DNA of 64,000 nucleotides from Boswellia sacra (taxonomy: Eukaryota > Streptophyta > Magnoliopsida > Sapindales > Burseraceae): the NCBI GenBank assembly GCA_013180625.2, contig SNVD02010268.1, positions 372,001 to 436,000 on the forward strand, given 5' to 3'. Below, one piece after another: positions 44,665-56,953 of this stretch (the stretch's first letter is position 1; every line of letters starts with the position of its first letter). A program made the position numbers and the translations under genes. Below the pieces are notes generated by a model. The model was given only the letters and a program-made list of their open reading frames with translations, had not been told where the DNA came from and made no database searches.

Positions 44665-45425
44665 AGGAAAAACCACACTAAACCCCCTGAGGTTTAACGA
44701 AGAAAATAAACCTCCTAAAGTGTCTATAATAATTTTCTGCACCTGCTGTTAGCTTTTGTTATTGAAAAGTTAAATTTGACATGGAAGTATCTGCTATACC
44801 CTTCATACAATATATTTAAAATGAATAATAATAATAATAACATTCAAATTGTGATATTTCATTTGTCAAAAGTGATGGTTTACATATTTAAGTTGAGAAA
44901 TGTATGATATATCTTTAACATAAACAATTTGAAAATAAAATAAGTGTTTTTATATTGAAAAGATAATAATATTCCCAATAAGTTAACAATGATAATTTTA
45001 TGTTTTAAAATATAATTATCCTTTCACAATTTTTTCATATCCCAAAATTAAAAAAAGAAATAGAAGACCACGAGAGACGAAGAGAATATTCAACAAAATT
45101 TGGATTTAATTAGGGTTTTATTAATTTGAGAAGAGTTTTCTTTTGGTATGCTAGGAAAAAAAAATGTGAAAGAACAATTGTAACAATATTTTGACAACAC
45201 ATTATACATTTTTTTAATATTTTTCTTTTTCAAGGTATTAAAATTTATCATTTTTAAGTGGTTGTGTGAAGGATATATAGGACAATTCTTAACCTGCACG
45301 TGTCAAACATCACTTTTGACAAATAAAAGTTAACCAAAGGATAGTCTCAGTTACTATTAACAGTTTAAGATGTTAATTATATTTTTTTAGCATATCTTAG
45401 AGGATTGAACGCTACTTTTCTATGC
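44665..45425. mobile_element. Candidate further MULE-like element (weak)
   Basis: The left side (gaggtttaacg...cctcctaaagtg...tttgacatggaag) resembles the inverse of the right side (cacgtgtcaaac...cttagagg). Boundaries and target duplication are not clear. The core is AT-rich. Confidence 0.3.
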
Positions 45426-47640
45426 AAAGTGGCTGAGAAATGGTTTAAAGATATAAATTTACTTAAATGACCACAGTTAGATTTAACATAAAAAAGTTAA
45501 CTGGATAGTTAAAGGTGGTGATATTTTTTCAGTTTTTCAGTAGATATAGGGACAGAGGTAAAGCTTTTGTGATTAATAAGGTTACACACCCAAAGTTTGT
45601 ATAAATTATTAAATTTGAAGTACCGACTGCGTGAGCATGATCCATTATTTAACTAAATTTACATTAGTAAATATAGAGACAATTAATTGAATAAACTAAT
45701 TAATAGAAGTCATAGTCCCAGTTCTTAACACCATATCATTATTTAAACTCAATTTTTTCGATCAGACCCACCCATCTTTGATGAATTAACACCAAAATCA
45801 TCATTATTTAAACTCATTATCAAAAACCTTTCTTTTATCTCTTTTCTTCCATGGTCTTGAAATGGGTTTCGGAATTATTGGAAGCTCAAGGTCTCCAATA
45901 AGCAAGTTTGGGGATGAGTTAAGAATTTGCTTCGAAAATACCCATAATTAAGCAATAACAGTGAAAACACACTTACAAGAAACAAATAAACGTTTACTAG
46001 CTAAGAACTACCTACCCCTAAATAGAGCCTTTGTAATTTGTATGTTATATAAATGTTATGTCCAAGGACCAATAGATTGTCTATTTATGCTAATATAATT
46101 CCGAAGTTAGTAAGATTACACCAAGGGTGTCTATTTATGGTTGGTTTTAATTTTGAAAATAGATGTGGCTGATATTAATTTAAAATATATTGATAAATGT
46201 GTATTTTTAAGAAATGTTTTATGAATTTGAAAACAAAGTAATAGGAATCATAATCTAAATATGTATGGGTTTCCAAATAGAAATAGAAAATTAGGTGTAA
46301 AATCCTAAAGCCAAATTCTAGTAAAACAATGATTCACAAATTAACTATAGATATATAATTCGTGTTTGAAACAATTTATTTTATTTTTTTATTGTTTTAG
46401 GTTTGAATGTCACAGGACCTTGAGGCTCTTGACTTATCATATTATTATTTTTTATAATATTTAATTTGAAAAAGAAGGATATAATAATGATATTTATTGA
46501 TAAAACATTTTCAAATAATAAGGTTAGTGAATAGGGATTGTTTGTTTATTTAACAATGAGGGGCATTTTGATATGGCCTTGGGTATGAAAGAAAAGGAAA
46601 TTATTGAACTTCATTCACATCATATCAATAAATGGTCAAAATAAATACTTCCATTTCTTGCTTGCTCGGGAGCAGTTAATTTATGCAACAAAGTGACAAA
46701 TGGGAAAAGAAATAACCTGCATTTCTTAACCTATCAAAGGAAAGAAATATATTCTTGGAAAATCTATTCTGCATGCAAGATTGTACTAATTAGACTTGTT
46801 GCAGGTTATGATACTATTTAGGGTTGGAGACCAAATTCTAATTACCAAGCAATTTTATGATTTAAGAAGTAATTCATGAAATTGAAACTAGTTTTTAAAG
46901 GTAAGGAAATTATACTTTTATCATTATGTTGTTATAGTCCATCCATCAATAAATATCCTCATTTTTTTGTTAATTTTAATTATAACATATACTTTTAATT
47001 GATTAAAAATATTAATGAACGGCGATTACAAAGAGTTTAGTGTACATAGCTCAAAAAACAACACCTTTTTTGAAAATCCCTATATATACACACACACTCC
47101 TATTCAACCCTTCGTTTTCATTCATGGAGTCAAAATTAAATACTATCTCCTGCATCAAGGCAATTTATGTTTCAGTAGTTACAATAACAAATATGCATTT
47201 CTTATTATATTCACGCATGCAAATAATTTCCAAATCCAAATACAATCCAATTCAGGTCCAAGTCAAAAATCGAAAAATTTCCTGGTGTGATGCAATTATA
47301 ACGCCAGAGAGAGTAATACATTTTCTGTTCCTAGGTGCAGTACTGCAGTTAAAAGGCAATTGACAGCCACGATTTTTTTTTTTAATCCTTTTTATTAGAC
47401 CTTTTTTCATGCCAGCGGTGATTATGTGATCGAAAGTTTCTCTTTTAACACTCGTATAGAAAGAATCCTACACCAAATCCTAATCCAAAAATAGAATATA
47501 TTTAATGTATTGTAAAATATACTTTGAATTTGAAATAGTAATGAAAGAGGGATTTTTATGTTTTCGCAGGTGATCCATCCATCAGTATTACTCTTGCTTT
47601 TTTTTTTTTATAATTTTGATTTAAAGAAATAATGTAAGGG
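45426..47640. other. Spacer upstream of the MATE gene
   Basis: No gene, RNA gene or bounded repeat recognised. The short open frames at 47,015-47,363 overlap in two frames and lack domain or splice support. Confidence 0.45.
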
Positions 47641-47799
47641 AATTAGAAAGAGGTTAGATAGGACATAATAACAACATTAAACGAGGGGAAGGCTTTATGG
47701 GGCGGGGATGGTTGAGAGGAGAGCCTTTGGCTTTTTCGGGCAATTTTAGCTTTTTATTTTTTAAATGTAAATAACCGATCCAAGTAATAATCTTGGAAG

Positions 47800-47859
47800 A
47801 TTCCCTATATTTATGTGTTAAATAGAGACCCCAGGGACAATTTCGAGGAAGATTCAAAG
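47800..47859 (+). promoter_or_regulatory. Candidate core promoter and short leader of the MATE gene
   Basis: A TATA-like ctatatttat lies at about 47806-47815, some 45-55 bp before the ATG at 47860. The context around the ATG (caaagATGtc) is acceptable. If correct the leader is only about 20 nt, so an upstream start site is also possible. Confidence 0.35.
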
Positions 47860-50446
47860 ATGTCAGGGGAGACAAGTTTGTGGAAGAAAGTCCTGGACGT
47901 AAAGGAGGTGAAGAAACAGGCCTTTTTTGCACTTCCAATGATTCTCACCAATCTTTTCTACTATGCGATCACCTTAACTTCAACTATGTTTGCCGGCCAT
48001 ATCGGCCATCTTCAGTTTGCTGGGGCTACACTTGCCAACTCTTGGGCATTTGTAACTGGCTTTGTTGTCATGGTAAGCATTGTCTCTACCAAAGTATATA
48101 CCTTCCACACTAAATATTAACTCAGAAATGCCCTAACTGAACGAATTGTGTCACATATGTCTATGATACTGTTTATGACACTGCTTATGAATATACTGTT
48201 CATGAGGATCCTATTCATGTTCATGATTGTAGCAGTTTGATTACTCTTTTGCTGGATTACTGTTGCTTGGGTTGCTTTTCAGAGTAGTGTAGCGTCAGAT
48301 ACTGTAGCTGTTTCTGTTTTTCATTTATTCAGAATTTTCAGATTTTGTATTTTGATTAGTACTTGGTTATTTCTATATCTTTCAACTAACATAAATGTCC
48401 TATGCTTGTTTGTGTAGGCGTGTTTTTCTTTTATTTATTTGAAAATGTATTTTTATAAAGTGTCGTGTGGTTTTGCATGATAGTGCAATAAAACCTGTAT
48501 CTGCTCGTATTAAGCACCTACCAGGGATAGTGGGAGGGGAGTGTTTTATCTGGAGTTTTGAATGAAAAGGATACATATCAAAAATCAATTAGAACATACA
48601 ACATGCTTGAACAGGGTGGCTTTTGAGTTTAGACCTGTGGAAGCCTACAAAAACAATTATGAATTTGTTTAATTTGTAAAATATCATGATCTGAACTGAG
48701 CCTGCCTCACTTCACCTAATTAGTTCTTTTTTCTTTCCTGGTTCTTATGGTAGACTGGATTAAGTGGAGCACTTGAAACACTTTGTGGTCAAGGATTTGG
48801 TGCGAGACAATTCAGAATGTTAGGAATATATTTACAATCATCTTGCGTCGTTTCTTTGTTCTTTTCAATCATTATCTCCATCTTTTGGTTCTATTCAGAG
48901 CCTATATTTATTTTAATTCATCAAGATCCCCAAATCTCAGAGCAAGCAGCTCTCTATGTAAAGCATCTTATTCCTGCTCTTTTTGCTCATGGCTTCTTAC
49001 AAAACATATTAAGGTTTCTACAAACACAATCCGTTGTCATGCCACAAGTCTTCTTCTCGGCTCTACCTATGGGCATACATTTCGGTGTTGCTTACGCTTT
49101 AGTTCATCGTACATCCCTTGGTTACAAGGGAACTGCATTAGCAGTGTCAGTTTCAATATGGATATCAACGATTCTGTTAGCAACTTATGTCCTTTTTGCC
49201 AAAAAATTTGAGCATACATGGCAAGGATTTTCTCTCCAATACTTTAGTGTCATTTGGACATACTTGAAACTAGCACTCCCGTCTGCGGCAATGGGATGGT
49301 AAGTGTGGCCAAACTTTCTTTATTTTAATTCTTTTTATCTTATAATCCTATTACTTAACCTTATAGTTTCTATAATTTTCCAGCTTGGTGGGCTTTTCTT
49401 TTGAGATTCTTGTGTTCTTAGCTGGAATGATGCCAAACTCAGAACTAACCACTTCATTGATTGGAATATGGTAAGCTTCGCTCTTTTCGAAAACTTGCTT
49501 GCATCTTATTTATTTATATTTAAGAACGGATTATTGACAATGCCATGATTTTTTCTTTTGATGAATCTTTAGCATATACACAGTAGCTATAACCTACATG
49601 ATTACTTTTGGTCTCGGTGCTGTTGTAAGGTTAGTTAGTACAAAAACTCCTATAGTTTAGTTATCTTATTTATTTGTTAGCACTCTGTTTCTTAAATTTA
49701 AAGTGAACTTATGTTTTTGTGACAGTACGAGGGTGTCGAATGAGTTGGGAACGGGAAATGTTGGTCGAGCTAAGAATGCAATGGCTATGACTCTTAAGCT
49801 TTTGGTTTTGATTGCTCCGCCATTTTTTCTCGCTCTAGCTTTTGGTCATAAACCTTGGGCTAGCTTATTCACTGATAGCCCTGAAATAATTAAGAAGTTT
49901 GCCTCTTTGACACCTTTTCTCATGATCTCGATGATTTTTTATTCTCTACAAGGTTTATTGTCAGGTTTGTATTATCAAGTTCCTTTATTGAGGTCTAAAC
50001 ACAACATTATGTCTATTTCTGGATCATCAAATTCTATCAAATTCTGCATGTATTTGAAAGATTTACTGTACTGGTATATGTGGCAGGGGTGGCAAGAGGA
50101 TATGGCTGGCAGCACTTGGCTGTGTGGGTCAACTTGGCAACATTGTATTTGATTGGCTTGCCAACCTCACTAATTCTCGGATTTAAGTTGAAGCTTCATG
50201 CTAAAGTGAGAAAGCATTTCAAGTAGTTTATTTGTCAAACTTACTCCTAATAAGCTGTTACAGCCTTCTTATTTTTTATTATTTCACTTTATATATTCAT
50301 ACAGTTATATTGTTAATCTGTGACTTGTTTTTGTACAGGGTTTGTGGATTGGCTTAATATGTGGCCTTGCTAGTCAAGCAAGCACTTTGGTGTTGATTAT
50401 TTTGTGCCGAAATTGGATTAGAATGAACATTCCAGTGAGCAGATAA
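47860..50446 (+). CDS. MATE efflux transporter (DETOXIFICATION family), seven exons, apparently intact
   Basis: Exons 47860-48072, 48754-49298, 49384-49470, 49573-49629, 49726-49964, 50087-50205 and 50339-50446 join in phase with GT-AG introns, giving 455 residues. MATE proteins are multi-pass membrane antiporters that use a proton or Na+ gradient to export organic cations, flavonoids, alkaloids or citrate at plasma membrane or tonoplast. Visible family blocks: [28 protein letters not shown] (helix 1-2), [55 protein letters not shown] and [33 protein letters not shown]. Seven exons and length fit the DTX1-19-like clade. The N-terminus is short ([20 protein letters not shown]). There are no stops or frameshifts. 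Substrate is not predictable. A decayed exon-1 copy follows at 51.2-55.5 kb. Confidence 0.9.
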
Positions 50447-51170
50447 GAAAATGATGAAACCTCAATTGTTGTTTAATCAGCCTTGGAATTGTGTTTGCTT
50501 TAGTTCATAGGTCGACATCCCTTGTTTTCAAGAAAGTTTCAATTGCAGCTTCATTTTCATTATGTGGTCACTACTACTTTTCTTGGCCATGTATGTGCAT
50601 TTCTCTACAATCAAATTTTCAAGTTTATTTAGGCCGATAAGTTATTTGTGGAACAAAATTGTGGGGATGCATAGAAATGAAATTTAGACATTGCTATATT
50701 CCAAGCAATGTTGTTTAAGGATTGTGTATAAACTATTAGTCTATTGAATTGTAAGCTAGAAAGATGGTTCGATGATTATCTTCTACCTTAAATAATAATA
50801 TATGATAGATATGGATCGGTTGTGTTTAATTACAAACTCTAAAAACTGTTTCATGAAAACGCATATTTTTCAATGCATTTAAATTAATATCACCCACATA
50901 TTATTTTCAAAATTAAAAAAATTTAAAACCAACTACATATTCTTTTCAAATTTTAAAAACAAAAACTCCAAAAATACAAACATACACCCGTTAACTTCTG
51001 ACTAATTAATGACTTGAAATTGATTTCAATCAGTTCAAAAGATATGCAAGGGTTAATTCACGTCTTCATCATATCCATTAAGAATTATAAATATAAGGAT
51101 TACATTTATAGGACGAGGTAAAAATATTAAGAAAATAAAAGTTCAGATGGTGCCATACTGACACTTTTGT
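50447..51170. other. 3' flank of the MATE gene
   Basis: The untranslated end and intergenic DNA. An aataatatatgatag stretch near 50,790 could act in polyadenylation. The segment ttagttcataggtcgacatcccttg...gcttcattttc at 50,497-50,560 resembles part of MATE exon 2 ([19 protein letters not shown]), so a second exon-2 remnant may lie in the 3' flank. Confidence 0.4.
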
Positions 51171-53266
51171 TAGACGCTGGTGAAGAAACCAGCGAGGGAT
51201 CAACACTACAAGAAAAATAGGCTATGGCAACGCGCATTTCGTGTTGCTAAAACGTTTTCGCAACGCGCAGACACGTGTTGCCGTTCTTGCTGCTGCGAAA
51301 AGTCTTTCACTTTTAGCAATGCGCGCATGCATGTTGCGAAAAGTGATTTTGCATGTTGCGGGAAATCTTTTGGCAACGCGCAATGCGTGTTGCCGTAGAC
51401 ATCGATGGCAACGCGCAATGCGTGTTGCCGTAGACATCAATGGCAACACGCAATGCGTGTTGCCAGCATATTGCACGTTGCGAAAAGATCCAAAATAACA
51501 TAGTTTCAGCAACATGCAATGCGTGTTGCTATAGATTTAAGCATGTGAGTTTTGACAACATGCGCATGTTGCCATTTATTTGATATAGAAATATATTGTA
51601 TTTATAATTAAATACCCTTTTTATTAATATGTAAAACCTGCTCATTTTTAATTATACAAATTGGTATATAAATAATCGCAAAATACATAATATATAATAA
51701 ATGTAGAAATTTGTATAATGTTAATATTATCACAAATATTATGAAAAATACAAGTACTTGTAATTAATATGTAATACAATCCCAAATGACTTAAGGAAAA
51801 TGAAATCAAATAAAACATACTTAAGCACAAATTCGTACATAAGCAGCAAAATCATCATCTTCTTTTAGCATCTTGATTGATGAATTTTCCAAACAAACAC
51901 GAACAAAGCCTACACAAGCAACTTCAAAATGTTACATAAGCAAGATAGTGATAGGCATATAGACTCATGTTTAAGCATAAAACTAACTTACGGATTCAAA
52001 TTTAATTTTATTCTTAAGTTAATGTATTACTTATCTTATCTCATAGCTTCAATTATATATGATAGGAAAAGCATATAATCAAACCACTAACATATCAAAT
52101 AGCATGCTTATAGCCACCAAGACAAAAGCAAAAAAAAAAAAAAAAGGGCACAATATATGAAATTAATATATAATATAAACTTATAAAATTTGATCATTTA
52201 ATAATTCAAAAATTATATTCTACTTACCTTCAAAGTGACAACATAACCTCCACCTAAAAATAAGGATAATAAAAATGTAGTTAACATCCATAGAACATAT
52301 TGTAAAAATTAAATGATATAAGCTTCCAAGTACAAACTTATAGAAATTTAGTCAATGAGAAAGTATTACCTTTATAATATCAAATTGATGCAACTTTTTG
52401 GCCAAGCAATAGCACTTCCTACGACCTTATCAATGTTTTGAGCTTCATCAGTTGAATTTACAATTAGAGAGGGCTAATATAAATCTTTATCAGCCCAAAC
52501 AAAATAATTAGAAAGATTATATTAATTGTTTATATTAGCTATCCATTGTATATAAAAATTGAGAAATGTGAACTAATTTGATGCATGAGTTGCATGTGCA
52601 TGTGCATGGACTGAGTTGTACACGAGTTGCATGTGCATGGGCTAAGCCTTGTGTATTCAATGACCTGCATGTGTATATTCAATTGAACTGTGAGCTGCAT
52701 GTGCACATGCTGGTGCATGAAGTGGGCTACATGAAGCCAAACCATTTGACTTGTTTACACCACGGCTATGGAGCTTCTTTAAAAACTATTGTCTGCATTA
52801 GGAAATGCCCATCAGAGATGACAACTAAACATGAATGCATATGGACATATGATATAACATATATTTTCTATTTAAATTTCAACACAAGTAACCAGGCCAT
52901 ATCACAGTTTAGCAATAGATAGAATTAGCAACGTGGGAACAAGATGGTGGAATTAACTCATCTAGACTACAACAGAGAGCAGCAACGACAATAAGACTTG
53001 GTCGATGCTCCAGCAATCTAAAATCTGCACAAGTTTAGTTTTAATCTAATGAGTATATATATGCTGCAGGAGAAACTTCTATGATGTGATGATGCAATAT
53101 TAAAATCTAATGCTCCCTTAAATGAAGCTACTAAATCAAGAATGAACACAAATTATCAGCAAAGATCTGAATCATAAGCTACGTGAAGCATGGGACAGCA
53201 AAGCTATTTGGCAATATGGAAAGAAATTCTGAAAACCGAATTATAATATTTCTTTAACAGTAAAGA

Positions 53267-53291
53267 TTATATATATATATATATATATATA
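53267..53291. repeat. (AT)n microsatellite
   Basis: About twelve AT dinucleotides inside the CACTA element. Confidence 0.95.
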
Positions 53292-54028
53292 GTGTCCCCA
53301 AGCCAGCCAACAAAATCCCGTAAAAATAATTGCCACATCCCCACCTGTGTTGATTATTTCTAATAACTTGATTAGCCACCTTATCCAGAAGAAGCTTAAT
53401 GAGTTGGTTGGTTAACTCAATGCTGGGAACGTGAGACTAAGACTAGAGAGAATTGCCACCTTAGCAATAGCTATACGTATGAATTGCATGAGCTTAGCTG
53501 GTGCATGAAGTGGCCTACATGGCCTTGCATGAGTTGCATGTGGTTAGGCTATGCTAAAGTGTAGCAAGGATGAAGCTACACTACGATATGGCCATCATTC
53601 TCCCTCAAGAGAAACTGGTTCCCCAAACAAGTGAGCTTGCTATATATTCAAAGTTTGGAACTGACTTAAAGCATGTGCTCTGCATCTTGCATAACCAGCT
53701 TGCTACATGGGATCATCCGACAGAATATTCAGCTTGCTTCCGACAGAATCGACTTCCCACGAGATTCCTGCTATTAGCTGCATGGGATCATCCAAAACAA
53801 GCTGAATATACATGCGGGATGATCCAAAACAGCTTGCTATATTTTCCTCTCTCTTTCTCTCTCTCTTCTTCTCCCTTCTTCTTCCTCCCCCTCTCTATTT
53901 GAATTTTTTTTTCCTTCAAGTTTTTATCTCAGCCGTGCTAGTGGTGAGCAATGATTCGTCAAGACTGCAGCTACTCTTATTATGTCCTTGCTGCTGCTGG
54001 GATTTATATGGGACTCATTACTCGTAGC

Positions 54029-54030
<2 letters not shown>

Positions 54031-54060
<30 letters not shown>

Positions 54061-54061
54061 T
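54031..54061. repeat. (TG)n microsatellite
   Basis: About fifteen TG dinucleotides inside the CACTA element. Confidence 0.95.
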
Positions 54062-55518
54062 GAACAATTACCATAATGACTACTTTTGCTAATTTTGTGT
54101 ATATAAAATCTGGGTATCTAAACAATATTCATTCGTATTCATCCTAGATTAATGACTTTATTTCACATTGATAGAGATTAAATATTACTATTGTATTTCT
54201 CTTTTAACTGAAACCAACCATATACATCGGCAATGAATTCATTAAATATAAGCCAAGTAATATGTATAACAAATAGGCAACAAAGACCTGTAGCACAGTA
54301 GTCCACTTATGAAGTAGCTCACCTACAGCAGTAGCAAACCTGCCAAGTAAAATGAAGTTCTCGAGCAGGAAAGCAAGAGATGGAAATAGCTCTGCAGTGA
54401 GTCGAGATAAAGTTCTGCAGCTAGCGTGGAGTAAGCGGGTAAAGGAAACTTCTGCAGTGAGTCGAAACAAATGGCTCTGGAGCTAGCGTGGGGCAAGCTT
54501 GTAAAGTAAAGATATAACTTTCCTTTGCAGTGGGGCAGGGGAGAACTATTCACCTGTACAGTCGTAAATGGCTCTGCAGTGATGGAAGAAATGCAGCTAT
54601 TTTCCTCAATAAAGCGGTATCTCACTTCTTATACACTCCTATATCTATCAATCATGACAACAATGCTCTCTACTCCTCCATTTGTCTGCTTGTTCCCGAA
54701 CAGAGGGAGTGACACATAAGAGCTAAGCTGCGATTACAGATAGCCGAAGCTGCGAAGGCTGGGCTGGGTTGCCAGAGCTGTGGAGGCCAATCGGCCACCA
54801 GAGTTGCTGCAAGTAAGGATGGCCGAAGACTGTCAAGAGGCCACTCAGGCGAGTGTTTATGAGTGATGACAGTGAAGATGGTGGAGACAAGGCGACTTAG
54901 GGATTTTAGGATTAATACATTTACGGGTTTTTGGGTTCAATAACTATTTTTTTTCCTCATATATAGTAGTAAATTTCCAAGATTTCCCATTATATTAAAC
55001 GTTATCATTATCACCCCTATAAATTTTTATAAGTTCAAAGTTTTAATTCTTTTTATATACACCCTTCTAGACATTTTTGCAACGCGCAGAATGCGCATGT
55101 TGCTAAATTTAATAGTTTTGGCAACGTACATTTTCTGCGCGTTGCTAAATGGTAAATTTCGCAATGTGCATTTTTTGCACGTTGCTAAAAGTGAATTTCA
55201 ACAATCTTTCGCAACACACACAAATTGCGCGTTGCGAAAAACAACATTCAGCAACGTGCATAAGTGCGCGTTGCGAAAACTCTGTTGTCATTGCCTATTT
55301 TTCTTGTAGTGCAAGTTGGAAGGAGGAAAGTTTTGGACGTGAAAGAAGCCAAGATTAAAGCTTTGTTTTCATTACATAGATTGTTACTAACATTTCATAT
55401 TATGCTATCACCTTGGTTAATTTCTATCAGGTTTGTTGGTGATCAACATGGCCTAGTTGCGCTCACTGGAGTCGCTTTGCCAACTCTTGGGCCAGTCAAG
55501 GTTTTGCTTTCATGGTAA

Positions 55519-56233
55519 ACAACATAGTGGACAATTTATGAGATTTTAATTTATTTATAATTAGGGTTTGGATTATTCCACACTAAGAAACACAAAGTTG
55601 ACAATTTATACGCGGTTAGCTTGGGCTGGATATTACATTTGATATTTATAAAATATGTTTATCTAATCTCCTATGTCCTCGTCGTAAAAGATCAATCAAT
55701 CTACAATTTCTGGCTAGAATATAATATCTATGGACAATTTTTCTAATTGGGGTGAAGCTTTATTAAAATTTTGTAATTGTGTCTATTCCTGGGTTCGCTT
55801 AGATTGATCCTTAAATATTTCCTTGAAAGCATCAAATACTAGTTAGGAAGATATACTTCTTTTGCTACTATGTCAAGATCACTAAAGTTGATGCAGTTGA
55901 GACTAAAGGTGATGTCAACAAATACAATGAAACACCACTGTGTAATAAAATTCCTGATTTGAGACTCTACTAAATAAGCATTTCAGATGATCTGATTTCC
56001 TGTTGTTTAGACGGGAAAAATAAACTCTGCAAAGTTAGGAAGTACTGGTAGATTTAATATTTCAAAGATCATCAAGCTAAACCAAGGGCTTCCACTACGT
56101 GACAGGTCTTCACCTAAAGATTGATTTTTCTTCCATAGAAGCCAAAAGGGTTCTTAAAATCGAAGATAAGAGCCGCACAATGGTCAGACAGCTGTTTCAA
56201 AGCTTCAAATATCAGCCAGCATTGGAGGAAAAG
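55519..56233. other. Spacer downstream of the MATE exon fragment
   Basis: 55,980-56,210 shares similarity with 19,990-20,140. The stretch 56,138-56,235 is open on plus (EAKRVLKIEDKSRTMVRQLF), but no family is recognised and the opposite strand is also partly open. No MATE exon 2 is visible. Confidence 0.4.
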
Positions 56234-56881
56234 TATTAGAGGGCTTAAAGTATTGATATTAAGCCCACATCTACAAGCTTAAGCTTTTAGAAAAGTGGCA
56301 AACTTAACATGGTATCAAAGCCATAATGGCCTAGCGGTCGCAGGTTCGAATCCCCTCCGTGTTGTTTAAAAATTAATTAAAAAGTGTTGTTGTTTGGCCC
56401 ACTTGTAAGACCCGCTGAGACATGTAAGGTTTGATCTAGTCCACATAGCAAGTGCACGGGGCCCTTGCACGTGAGGGGGCATATTAGAGGGCTTAAAGTA
56501 TTGATATTAAGCCCACATCTACAAACTTAAGCTTTTAGAAAAGTGGCAAACTTAATATGGTATCAGAGCCATAATGACCTAACAGTCGCAGATTCAAATT
56601 CCCTCCGTGTTATTTAAAAATTAATTAAAAAACGTTGTTGTTTGGCTCACTTGTAAGACCCGCTGAGGCGTGTGAGGTTTGATCTGGTTCACGTAGCAAT
56701 CTGGTCCGCGTAGCAAGTGCACGGGACCCTTGCACGTGAAAGGGAATATTAGAGGGCTTAAAGTATTGATGTTAAACCCACATCTACAAACTTAAGCTTT
56801 CTAAATATTAGGGGGCTTAAAGTATTGATGTTAAACTCACATCTACAAGCTTAAACTTTTAGAAAAGTGGCAAACTTAACA
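56234..56881 (+). mobile_element. Tandem TRIM array (76-bp LTRs)
   Basis: LTR-like units start tattagaggg and end aacttaaca or a variant at 56234-56309, 56482-56557 and 56806-56881. A partial one is at 56747-56802. The first two are followed by a tRNA-Met-type primer site (tggtatcaaagcc, tggtatcagagcc) and then similar internal segments of 172 and 189 bp. Those segments contain ggttcgaatcccc and end in a purine tract (gtgagggggca). The LTR-body-LTR-body-LTR arrangement shows unequal recombination between miniature retrotransposons. The LTR begins TA rather than TG, a probable point mutation. Confidence 0.82.
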
Positions 56882-56908
56882 AAAAAAATGGAAAATCAAG
56901 CTTTATCC

Positions 56909-56910
<2 letters not shown>

Positions 56911-56944
<34 letters not shown>
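56911..56944. repeat. (TG)n microsatellite
   Basis: About seventeen TG dinucleotides followed by a short (TA) run. Confidence 0.95.

Positions 56945-56951
<7 letters not shown>

Positions 56952-56953
<2 letters not shown>

Larger units (their letters stand above)
51204..55311. mobile_element. CACTA (CMC) DNA transposon, non-autonomous, 4.1 kb
   Basis: Perfect 19-bp inverted ends start CACTACAAGAAAAATAGGC (51204-51222 and 55293-55311), with a 3-bp duplication caa at 51201-51203 and 55312-55314. Subterminal repeats of 'gcaacgcgcaatgcgtgttgc' type fill 51225-51560 and 55078-55290, the usual transposase-binding arrays of this family. The interior has no transposase or TNPA-like frame. Open frames in the ends are repeat artefacts. 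It interrupts the MATE exon-1 fragment. Confidence 0.93.
51175..55512 (+). pseudogene. Decayed MATE exon 1, split by a CACTA element
   Basis: Excluding the CACTA insertion, 51175-51203 joins 55315-55512. It aligns with MATE exon 1: ...tggaaggaggaaagttttggacgtgaaagaagcc against tggaagaaagtcctggacgtaaaggaggtg. Translated blocks RRKVLDVKEAKIKALFSL and LVALTGVALPTLGP parallel [17 protein letters not shown] and [13 protein letters not shown] donor-like ATGGTAAAC follows at 55510-55518. Frameshift near the start and many substitutions are visible, and no later exons were found before the TRIM array. This is a partial tandem duplicate of the gene upstream. Confidence 0.75.

Noticed and set aside
51180..51519. 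Overlapping Arg/Ala/Cys-rich frames on both strands
   Set aside because: CACTA subterminal repeats (gcaacgcgcaatgcgtgttgc).
56138..56240. Open stretch EAKRVLKIEDKSRTMVRQLF (plus) or SDHCAALIFDFKNPFGF (minus), the latter recalling LINE endonuclease ends
   Set aside because: Too short, both strands partly open, and the related 20-kb copy does not preserve either frame.
56325..56360. tRNA-like stretch with ggttcgaatcccc
   Set aside because: No cloverleaf could be drawn by eye; it lies directly after a TRIM primer site and is repeated with the TRIM unit, so it belongs to the element.
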